DNA from: Gluconobacter sp. Gdi
Lineage (GTDB): Bacteria; Pseudomonadota; Alphaproteobacteria; Acetobacterales; Acetobacteraceae
Assembly: GCF_014132155.1 (NCBI RefSeq)
Contig: NZ_BLJQ01000001.1
Location: 310,001 to 374,000 of the forward strand
Direction: 5' to 3'
Length of the DNA: 64,000 nt
In this document: in pieces, positions 17,094 to 24,508 of the stretch
Layout: every line of letters begins with the position of its first letter
Numbering within the stretch: position 1 is the first letter of the stretch
Translations under genes and position numbers: made by a program
Notes under the pieces: generated by a model
The model's input: only the letters and a program-made list of their open reading frames with translations
What the model was told of the DNA's origin: nothing
Database searches by the model: none

Positions 17094-17662
17094 AGCGTAT
17101 TTCTCTGGTCGCCGCCTTTACCTTGGCTGTTCTCGTAGTCGGCGCAGCGAACGCTGCTGACACCATGACAGCCCCCTTTGTCACACCGATGCACGATGCG
17201 GATATCGATTACGTCATGGTGGGGCCGGGAGGGCAGCATCTGCACCAGCGGATGCGTTGGAACTCGCAGATGTGGCGTCAGCGCGTTGATCCGGAAGGGG
17301 CCTCAACGGTCATGCTGACGGATTACCGGCTTCATCGTCTGATGGTTCTGGATACGGCTCTGAAAACTGCCACGGTCACCGAGGCCCCGGGCGAATCGTT
17401 TTCTGCTCCGGGAACACCTGCGCCAGGGGCATGGAAACAGGTCGGTCCGGCCACAATTGCTGGGGAGCCGTGCGTCATCTGGGAAGCCGCGGACACCGAC
17501 AACAAGCCCACAGACTTCTGTTACACGGCAGATGGTCTGCTACTTGGCGCAACCCAGAGCGGACGGCTTGTGGTGCAGGCTGCCTCGGTAAATCGAGCGT
17601 CTCAGCCAGCAGAACTCTTTGATCCACCAGCCGGTTATCACCGGATTGACCCGAAGCACTGA
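17090..17662 (+). CDS. Secreted protein, paralog of the previous gene
   Basis: A 190-residue protein with a Sec signal (MKRISLVAAFTLAVLVVGAANA). Its core aligns with the preceding protein: ATIAGEPCVIWEAA...FCYTADGLLLGA against ETIAGAVCDHWDIQ...ACVTDDGVILAE, and FDPPAGYHRIDP against FQPPAGFQEITP. It lacks the low-complexity tail. The ATGA overlap shows translational coupling, so the pair probably acts together in the periplasm or outer membrane. No catalytic residues can be named. Confidence 0.75.
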   Translation: MKRISLVAAFTLAVLVVGAANAADTMTAPFVTPMHDADIDYVMVGPGGQHLHQRMRWNSQMWRQRVDPEGASTVMLTDYRLHRLMVLDTALKTATVTEAPGESFSAPGTPAPGAWKQVGPATIAGEPCVIWEAADTDNKPTDFCYTADGLLLGATQSGRLVVQAASVNRASQPAELFDPPAGYHRIDPKH

Positions 17663-17804
17663 GAGGGGTGGGCAATAGTCATAATTTGAGAAAATCTTGC
17701 CATGATTGTTGCCTTTTCCTGCCATTTTCGTGTGGCAGATTTCTTCTCACAGGACGGACAGGATCTCTTCTGATCCCCCGTCTGACGTAATGAGGAGATT
17801 TGCC

Positions 17805-18191
17805 ATGCGTCGCATCACCCGTGCAGTCCTTCTGGCTGCGCCCCTGCTGATCGGCACGGCAGTAGTTGCCCCTAATGCCGTAGTTCCCGCCGCTGAAGCT
17901 CATTGGCATGGCGGATATGGCGGCCCCGGATACGGTGGCCCAGGGCGTGGATATTATGGCCCGGGTCCGGGCTGGCATCGTGGCGGTCATCGTGGAAATA
18001 CCGGTGCCGTCGTTGGTGGCATTCTGGGCGGTCTAGCAATCGGCGCTGTTGGTGGCGCTATGCTGAGCAACTCTTATGGTCCGCCACCACCGCCGGTCGT
18101 GTACGCCCCGCCGCCACGTGTGGTTTATGCGCCACCGCCGCCGGTCGTTTATGCTCCGCCGCCGCCAGTTGTGGTTTATCCGCAATACTGA
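17805..18191 (+). CDS. Secreted Gly/Pro-rich protein with YAPPP repeats
   Basis: A 128-residue protein with a signal peptide (1-30, ending near AAEAHW). A Gly/His/Tyr-rich block (GGYGGPGYGGPGRGYYGPG) precedes a hydrophobic glycine-zipper-like segment (GAVVGGILGGLAIGAVGGAML). The C-terminus has four imperfect VVYAPPP repeats. Proteins of this kind are usually envelope-associated and of unknown role. GAGGAG lies seven bases before the chosen ATG, which excludes the 33-residue upstream extension. Confidence 0.75.
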   Translation: MRRITRAVLLAAPLLIGTAVVAPNAVVPAAEAHWHGGYGGPGYGGPGRGYYGPGPGWHRGGHRGNTGAVVGGILGGLAIGAVGGAMLSNSYGPPPPPVVYAPPPRVVYAPPPPVVYAPPPPVVVYPQY

Positions 18192-18200
18192 GCCCTTTTT

Positions 18201-18231
18201 ACCCTTCGTCCGCCTTGATCGGGCGAAGGGT
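18201..18231 (+). terminator. Terminator-like hairpin between the YAPPP gene and bcp
   Basis: A 12-bp stem with one G-T pair (18201-18212 with 18220-18231) and a 7-base loop starts 10 bases after the YAPPP-gene stop. It has no T tract on the plus strand, so termination efficiency is uncertain. Confidence 0.5.
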
Positions 18232-18242
18232 GTCAGGCAATC

Positions 18243-18737
18243 ATGGTGCCTATGACAGATCATGCTCTTCAGGTGGGCGACCAGGCCCCTGCGTTTTCGC
18301 TTCCCGTCTCGGGAGGCGGTACCGTCAGCAGCGATGCGCTGAAGGGTAAGCCATATCTGCTTTATTTCTATCCGAAAGCTGACACGCCCGGCTGTACGAC
18401 GCAGGCCTGCTCCATTCAGGAAAATCTGCCGTCTTTTGACAGTGAAGGCCTCACCATTATCGGTGTTAGCCCGGATGCCGTCTCAAAAATTGAGCGCTTC
18501 GCTGCAAAGTACTCACTGACGTTCCCGTTGGCGTCGGATGAAGACCATGTGGTGGCTGAGGCTTATGGTACCTGGGTTGAGAAATCCATGTATGGCCGCA
18601 CCTACATGGGTATGGAACGCAGTTCCTTTCTGGTGGATGGGAGCGGCGTCATCCGTCACATCTGGCGCAAAGTTAAGCCTGCTGAGCACTCTGCCCTCGT
18701 GGCAGAAGCGTTCCGGAGCCTGACCTCAGGGGCCTGA
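18243..18737 (+). CDS. bcp: Thioredoxin-dependent peroxiredoxin (BCP/PrxQ)
   Basis: A 164-residue cytosolic peroxidase reducing hydrogen peroxide and organic peroxides. The active-site segment is YPKADTPGCTTQACSIQE, with peroxidatic Cys51 and resolving Cys56, the PrxQ arrangement with five residues between or next to them. Downstream blocks IGVSPDAVSKIERFAAKYSLTFPLASD and RSSFLVDGSGVIRHIWRKVKP fit the family. A second Met, three codons in (18252), could be the true start. Confidence 0.93.
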   Translation: MVPMTDHALQVGDQAPAFSLPVSGGGTVSSDALKGKPYLLYFYPKADTPGCTTQACSIQENLPSFDSEGLTIIGVSPDAVSKIERFAAKYSLTFPLASDEDHVVAEAYGTWVEKSMYGRTYMGMERSSFLVDGSGVIRHIWRKVKPAEHSALVAEAFRSLTSGA

Positions 18738-18801
18738 GAGCCTCTCCAGCCATCTCTTTCACAGACAGGGAGAACGCCGGAGGCTTCCCGGCAAACCAGT
18801 C

Positions 18802-21800
18802 ATGGCCCTGCCTGATCCTTACACACCCGGCCCGTTTCATTTGCCCCGTCATCTGCATGTTGCACGGTGGGCCTGCATTGCCTTTGTCGCTCCTGTCGCC
18901 GTGGCAGGGGCGATGTCGGCTGTCCTGTTGTGGAAGCTGGCGCATGGGCCGGTCGATATCACCGCGGTTTCACGTCTCATTGAACCGGTCTCTGTTGTTG
19001 CAGGCAAAAAGCCGGGGCATCCCGCCGGGCGCCTGTCGTGGTCCCGGCTGCGTGTTCAGTGGCAACCAAGCTCCGGCGGTATTTCTGCGGGGCTGATGCT
19101 TGAAGCGCGTGGGCTGACGGTTGCCCGGCTGGATAGCACGCCTGCCGAACAGGCTGGTGAGGCCGATACGGTTCTGGCACTTGCCCCACTTCTGCACGGC
19201 ATCATCGCCCCACGCAGATTGCGCCTGCAGGATGTCACGCTGGTTCTGCGTCGTCAGCCGAATGGTGATGTCGATCTGGATCTGCCCTCCCAGAAACACG
19301 GCGGCCGCGGTGTTCCGACACAGATGGACCGATTGGCGGCCTTGGACCTCAAGAACGTCAGCATTACGCTGCTGGGGCTTCCCAATGGACAACGACTTTT
19401 ATTAGGGCCGATTGAAGCACACGGGCAGCGGCTGAAAGTCGCTGCTGCGTCTCATGATTACCTGTGGAATGGTTGGTGGCGCAGTTCCGTGCGTGTTGGA
19501 TCATTCCAGACGCTTCTGACGGCAAAAGGCGGACAGACCTCCCCGACCACTGGCCAGTGGCATTTGACGTCCACGACGTTCCGACCGTCCGGGTTAAGTA
19601 TGTTCGCCCCGGCTCTAGCGGCATGGGACGTCCCGCTGACCGTTGGCGCGGACATTCATGTCGTGCCTCATGGCATGGGAGAGCTTCCAGCCAGCATTGA
19701 GATGCAGGTTGCCCTTGGAGCCGGGCATGTTGCGCAGAAAGAAGCGCTGCCCGTTGATCTGCGTGACGGCAAGGCGTCCCTTCATCTGGTTATGGCAAAA
19801 CCTGGGACAGAGGGGGCCGCGAGACTTTCCGTTCCTGACTGTTCGCTGACGCTTGCTGATACCAATAATGCCCTGACGCACCTTCATGCGACCGCTGATC
19901 TGACCGTCAATAATCTCCAGCATATTCACGTGCTGGATGGAGATGCGACGGCCAGTCTTGATGGGTTTGATTTTGCGACGCTCGGGAGCGTTTGGCCTTC
20001 CGGTATCATCAAGGGGGGGCGGAAATGGATCGCTGCTAACATCACCAGCGGGCAGGGCCGGGACCTGATGGTTCGAACCCATCTTCATACGAGCGATGGG
20101 CTGTCGCACATCCTCCCCACCAGCATGGATGGCCAGTTGCTGGGCCATGACCTGACCGTGCACTGGCTGCGGCCTGTGCCGCCCGCGACGGGTATCGATG
20201 CACGTCTCGGGTTTGATGGATTTGATACGCTGGTTCTTGATCTGGAGCATGGTCAGCAGGCCACGCCAGATGGAATCATCAGCATCCCTGACGGTCAGGT
20301 GCGCATTGGTAATCTGTATGAGAAAGGCCCGACGACAGGGGATATCAAGACCCATCTTCAGGGATCGGTCGCGGCTTTTCGGGATATTCTCTCTCATCCC
20401 AGGCTGCATCTTCTGTCACGGCATCCGCTTCCGTTCACGGAGCCTTCCGGGACTATTGATGCTCAGGCTCGGCTAACGCTGCCGCTGACGGCGCGTCTCA
20501 AAAACAGTGACATTCATGTTCAGGCCAAAGCCTCGTTTGCCAACGTGCATCTTGGCAATGTCTTGATGGGGCGGCCTGTTGATGGAGCGTCCGGCACACT
20601 CGGAGCGACGGAAAACGGCCTGAACCTGACAGGGGATGGGCGGTTGTCGGGCATTCCTGTCCATGTCGCGCTGGATGAAAATTTCCAGCAGGGAGCGCCG
20701 GGACGTGTGTTGCAGGATATTCGTGCAACGGCGCTTCTGGATCCCCTGTCTGCAGTGAAGTCGCATCTTGTGCCAGCGGGTTTGTTTACCGGCCATGCCA
20801 CGCTTTCAGCGCATTACATAGAGCATGCCGATACGCTTGCGGATCTTGCTCTTTCCCTGAACATGGAGAAGGCCGGAATTACTGTTCCGGTCTGGACCAA
20901 GCCTGAAGGTGAGGCAGCTGTCGCGTCGGCCCATATTGGCTTCCGGGGCCATGACATGGTGGCGCTGGATGGGTTGCAGGCGCATGGCCAGACACTTTCT
21001 GTCGCTGGCCGTGGTGTGACGCAGGGAGGGCGGCTCAACGATATTATCATTGAAGGCTTTCGTCTGGGCCGGAGTGAGGGTGATGCGCAGATCACCTTGC
21101 CCAAGGAACCATCTTCTCCCATTCAGATCATTCTGAATGCTGATCCGCTGGATCTTGCGCCGCTTTTTGACCCGGAATCCCGCAAGGCATCTCGCGATGC
21201 GGCTGCGATTGCTACGCGTGAAGCTGGAAGCTCGTCTGACAAGACCGCTAGTGCCGGAGATGCCTGGTCAATCGATCTGCACGCCCCGCGGGTTTATTTT
21301 GGTCCTAAAGGGCTGGTTGGGGGCGTCGTGTCGCATATCGAACTACGAAACGGCAGCCTGACATCCGGGCGATTTGCACTGGATGCCCCGTCGCGTGTGA
21401 GAGCCGTTCTGGCGGATACAGGCCGGAGGCAGCCCTTCGTTCTGGATGTGGACAATCTGGGAGCACTGCTGAAGGGGCTGGGCTTATATGATCGGATCGG
21501 CGGCGGCGCAGCACATCTGGATGGGAATTTCCTGCGAGAGAAAGCTGGCACGTCAGGCCTTGGGCTGGGACTTCCGCCTTTCCGGGGGCAGCTGGAAATC
21601 GGGCCGTTCCAGTTCCTTCAGCCGCCCTTTACCCTCACGGCCGTTTCCGATCTTTCCCCGCTACACTGGTCGCAAAGCCGCACGGATCGTTTCAGTGTAA
21701 GCCACGTGTCCACGAAGATTGCTCTGGAAGGGCGAAAGCTCGTCCTGCGCGATGGAACAATCGGTAATCAGGCTCTTGGCGCTACTGTAGAAGGGCCGGT

Positions 21801-22029
21801 GGATCTGGATACGTCAGCGCTGGCTCTGCATGGCACTATTGTGCCGCTTTTTGGCCTGAACGCGCTGCCGGGGAAACTACCGGGGATCGGGCATATTCTG
21901 GCGCCAGAGAAGGGCGGCGGTGTATTGGCCGCGACATTTGATGTGACGGGTGTTGTTGGTCAGCCTGAGTTGACCGTCAATCCGCTTTCCATGCTTCTTC
22001 CTGGAGCTTTACGGAAAATTCTCCAGTAG
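18802..22029 (+). CDS. Large AsmA-like protein, YhdP/DUF3971 type
   Basis: A 1075-residue protein with one N-terminal membrane segment (about 26-46) and a long periplasmic beta-rich body. The organisation (membrane anchor, repeated VxLRDGxxxLxxA-like strands, AsmA-type C-terminal region with PFRGQLEIGPFQFLQPPFTLTAVSDLSPL) matches YhdP/DUF3971 proteins. In E. coli, YhdP, TamB and YdbH are bridge-like proteins that move phospholipids to the outer membrane. Together with the AsmA homolog at 24505, this region holds two members of the superfamily. Confidence 0.8.
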   Translation: MALPDPYTPGPFHLPRHLHVARWACIAFVAPVAVAGAMSAVLLWKLAHGPVDITAVSRLIEPVSVVAGKKPGHPAGRLSWSRLRVQWQPSSGGISAGLMLEARGLTVARLDSTPAEQAGEADTVLALAPLLHGIIAPRRLRLQDVTLVLRRQPNGDVDLDLPSQKHGGRGVPTQMDRLAALDLKNVSITLLGLPNGQRLLLGPIEAHGQRLKVAAASHDYLWNGWWRSSVRVGSFQTLLTAKGGQTSPTTGQWHLTSTTFRPSGLSMFAPALAAWDVPLTVGADIHVVPHGMGELPASIEMQVALGAGHVAQKEALPVDLRDGKASLHLVMAKPGTEGAARLSVPDCSLTLADTNNALTHLHATADLTVNNLQHIHVLDGDATASLDGFDFATLGSVWPSGIIKGGRKWIAANITSGQGRDLMVRTHLHTSDGLSHILPTSMDGQLLGHDLTVHWLRPVPPATGIDARLGFDGFDTLVLDLEHGQQATPDGIISIPDGQVRIGNLYEKGPTTGDIKTHLQGSVAAFRDILSHPRLHLLSRHPLPFTEPSGTIDAQARLTLPLTARLKNSDIHVQAKASFANVHLGNVLMGRPVDGASGTLGATENGLNLTGDGRLSGIPVHVALDENFQQGAPGRVLQDIRATALLDPLSAVKSHLVPAGLFTGHATLSAHYIEHADTLADLALSLNMEKAGITVPVWTKPEGEAAVASAHIGFRGHDMVALDGLQAHGQTLSVAGRGVTQGGRLNDIIIEGFRLGRSEGDAQITLPKEPSSPIQIILNADPLDLAPLFDPESRKASRDAAAIATREAGSSSDKTASAGDAWSIDLHAPRVYFGPKGLVGGVVSHIELRNGSLTSGRFALDAPSRVRAVLADTGRRQPFVLDVDNLGALLKGLGLYDRIGGGAAHLDGNFLREKAGTSGLGLGLPPFRGQLEIGPFQFLQPPFTLTAVSDLSPLHWSQSRTDRFSVSHVSTKIALEGRKLVLRDGTIGNQALGATVEGPVDLDTSALALHGTIVPLFGLNALPGKLPGIGHILAPEKGGGVLAATFDVTGVVGQPELTVNPLSMLLPGALRKILQ

Positions 22030-22066
22030 GCGCTCTTCCTTAAAGGCACAGCTGTTCCGAAATATG

Positions 22067-22093
22067 TACGGGAGTTCTATGATCGTTCCCGTA
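22067..22093 (+). repeat. Inverted repeat upstream of rarA
   Basis: TACGGGAG (22067-22074) can pair with TTCCCGTA (22086-22093) across 11 bases. It lies between the YhdP-like stop and the rarA ribosome-binding site, so it could be a weak terminator or a leader hairpin. Confidence 0.4.
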
Positions 22094-22106
22094 TCAGGAG
22101 GCAGCC

Positions 22107-23519
22107 ATGGCGGACATGACAGATCTGTTCGGGACAAACCCCGGACCTGCGGAACGCGAGCCGCCGTCCCGTGGGAACACGCAATCTGCTCGGCAGCCTT
22201 CACCGCCCCGCCCTATTGAGGCGCCCAAAATACCCGCTCGTCCGCCTTCACGGACGCAGCCCCTCGCAGATCGTCTACGCCCGAAAACTCTGGAAGAGGT
22301 GCGCGGCCAGGATCATCTGCTGGGGCCAGAAGGTACTCTGACGCGAATGCTTGCGCGGGGCACATTGTCCAGCCTCATCCTGTGGGGTGGGCCCGGCTGC
22401 GGCAAAACGACCATTGCGCGCCTGCTGGCAGGTAAAGCCAATCTTCATTATGCACAGATTTCGGCTGTTTTTTCTGGTGTGGCTGAACTGCGCAAAGCCT
22501 TTGAAGAGGCAGATCGGCGTCAGGACGTAACAGGCCGTGGCACGTTGCTTTTCGTGGATGAAATCCATCGGTTCAACCGGGCACAGCAGGATGGATTCCT
22601 GCCGTATGTCGAGCGCGGGACGGTCGTTCTGGTGGGGGCGACGACAGAGAATCCATCTTTTGCACTGAACGCCGCGCTTTTATCCCGATGTCAGGTTCTG
22701 GTGCTGAACCGGCTGGACGATGCCAGTCTGGAAGCGTTGCTGACGCATGCGGAAAAAGACGTGGGCCATCGCCTGCCGCTGGATCGGGAAGCGCGTGCCA
22801 GCCTTCGGGCAATGGCGGATGGCGATGGACGCTACCTGTTGAACATGGTGGAGCAGCTGGTTGTTCTGGACTCTGACAGGGAACTGACCCCGAAAGATCT
22901 TGCGGCTATCCTGTCCCGACGGGCCATTTTGTATGACCGTGACCGGGAAGAGCATTACAATCTCATTTCTGCACTGCACAAATCCCTGCGGGGAAGCGAT
23001 CCGGATGCAGGGCTGTACTGGTTCGCCCGGATGCTCGAAGGTGGCGAAGATCCGCGGTATATCGCCCGTCGCCTGACCCGGTTTGCAGCAGAAGACGTCG
23101 GTCAGGCGGACCCGAACGCTCTGCCGATGGCCGTAGCTGCCTGGCAGACTTACGAGCGGCTGGGGTCTCCGGAAGGTGAGCTGGCTCTGGCGCAGGTCGT
23201 GGTTCATCTGGCGACGGCGCCCAAGTCGAATGCCGTGTATATGGCTTACAAGGCCGCACGGAAGCTGGCCCGTGAGACCGGAACCCGCATGCCGCCGTCT
23301 CATATTCTCAATGCCCCGACGACGTTGATGAAAGACATTGGCTACGGGAAGGGCTACGAGTACGACCATGATTCCGAAGACGCATTTTCGGGACAGAATT
23401 ATTTCCCGGAGGGCATGGAGCGGGTCTCGCTCTATCAGCCGACAGACCGGGGTTACGAGGGCCGTATCAGAAAACTTCTGGACATACGGGCCGCCAAAAG
23501 GGCATCCCGCGATCCATGA
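22107..23519 (+). CDS. rarA: Replication-associated recombination protein RarA (MgsA)
   Basis: A 470-residue clamp-loader-like AAA+ ATPase acting at stalled replication forks. Walker A is GGPGCGKTT (94-102), Walker B FVDEIHRFN (about 149-157), and sensor 1 is GATTENPSF. The C-terminal half has the MgsA/RarA tetramerisation pattern, with DAGLYWFARMLEGGEDPRYIARRL and AYKAARKLA. The first 50 residues are a Pro-rich extension. CAGGAGG precedes the ATG. The stop overlaps the rluC start. Confidence 0.95.
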   Translation: MADMTDLFGTNPGPAEREPPSRGNTQSARQPSPPRPIEAPKIPARPPSRTQPLADRLRPKTLEEVRGQDHLLGPEGTLTRMLARGTLSSLILWGGPGCGKTTIARLLAGKANLHYAQISAVFSGVAELRKAFEEADRRQDVTGRGTLLFVDEIHRFNRAQQDGFLPYVERGTVVLVGATTENPSFALNAALLSRCQVLVLNRLDDASLEALLTHAEKDVGHRLPLDREARASLRAMADGDGRYLLNMVEQLVVLDSDRELTPKDLAAILSRRAILYDRDREEHYNLISALHKSLRGSDPDAGLYWFARMLEGGEDPRYIARRLTRFAAEDVGQADPNALPMAVAAWQTYERLGSPEGELALAQVVVHLATAPKSNAVYMAYKAARKLARETGTRMPPSHILNAPTTLMKDIGYGKGYEYDHDSEDAFSGQNYFPEGMERVSLYQPTDRGYEGRIRKLLDIRAAKRASRDP

Positions 23520-24508
23520 AAGTTTCCAACCGCATTGTAACCGAAGACGAAGCCGATCTGCGCCTCGACCGCTGGTTCAGACGTCACTACCCCAATCTCA
23601 CTCAGGGCGCGCTCCAGAAGCTGTGCCGTAAAGGCCAGATCCGCGTTGATGGTAGCCGGGTCCAGAGCAACGCACGTCTTGCTCCTGGGCAGAGCGTGCG
23701 TATTCCGCCGCTGCCGGACATGACCCGTCAGGCCCCGCTGCCGCCGCCAGATCCGATGCTGGTGCGCGAAATCGAGAAGATGGTGATCTATCAGGATGAT
23801 CATCTTCTGGTGCTGGACAAGCCATCTGGTCTGGCTACGCAAGGTGGCCCGGGTATCACCAAGCATGTGGACATGATGCTGGACGGCTTGCGCAAGGAAG
23901 ACGAAGACCGTCCGCGCCTTGTGCACCGGATTGACCGGGACACGTCTGGTATTCTCCTGATTGCGCGTACGCCTGGTGTCGCTGCCAAACTGGCAGCAGC
24001 GTTCCGTGGGCGTGATGTTGGCAAGACCTACTGGGCGATTGTCGTCGGCCGTCCGGCGCAGGCGTCTGGGATTATTGACCAGCCTCTGGCCAAGATCGGT
24101 GCAGGCGGTGCTGCGCTTGTCGTGGCGGCATCCCGCGGTGAAGAAGATGCGGTTTCTGCCAAGAGCGAATACGAGACGATCGACGCTGCGGGAAAGAAGT
24201 TCTCCTGGCTCGGCCTGTCTCCACTGACAGGACGGACGCATCAGCTTCGTGTGCACTGTGAGTCTCTGGGCACGCCGATTGTGGGTGATCCGCGCTACGG
24301 TGGGAAAACCGCTCATCCGGAAGGCTTTATCGACAAGCTGCATCTGCATGCCCGTCAGCTGGATATTCCGCATCCGGCCGGTGGTCGTCTGATCGTGACG
24401 GCACCACTGCCGCCGCATATGCGTGAAACGTTCCGTTCACTTGGGTTCGTGCCGGGCGATACACCTGCGCCGAAGCGCATCAAGGGAAGCAGAGGGCCTG
24501 CAAAATGA
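23516..24508 (+). CDS. rluC: 23S rRNA pseudouridine synthase, RluC/RluD family
   Basis: A 330-residue enzyme with an N-terminal S4 RNA-binding domain (about 12-65, LDRWFRRHYPNLTQGALQKL) and the RluA-type catalytic domain. The catalytic Asp140 is in HRIDRDTSG, and the C-terminal block LTGRTHQLRVHCESLGTPIVGDPRYGG is typical. RluC (positions 955/2504/2580) is more likely than RluD, but sequence reading alone does not settle it. It overlaps rarA before it and the asmA homolog after it by ATGA. Confidence 0.9.
   Translation: MKVSNRIVTEDEADLRLDRWFRRHYPNLTQGALQKLCRKGQIRVDGSRVQSNARLAPGQSVRIPPLPDMTRQAPLPPPDPMLVREIEKMVIYQDDHLLVLDKPSGLATQGGPGITKHVDMMLDGLRKEDEDRPRLVHRIDRDTSGILLIARTPGVAAKLAAAFRGRDVGKTYWAIVVGRPAQASGIIDQPLAKIGAGGAALVVAASRGEEDAVSAKSEYETIDAAGKKFSWLGLSPLTGRTHQLRVHCESLGTPIVGDPRYGGKTAHPEGFIDKLHLHARQLDIPHPAGGRLIVTAPLPPHMRETFRSLGFVPGDTPAPKRIKGSRGPAK

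Noticed and set aside
18080-18185. Repeated CCGCCGCC-type blocks as a CRISPR or tandem-repeat array
   Set aside because: They encode the YAPPP repeats of a secreted protein and have no spacer structure.
23453-24418. 321-codon open frame antisense to rluC
   Set aside because: It lies entirely opposite conserved rluC sequence; the translation is Arg/His-rich and matches no family.
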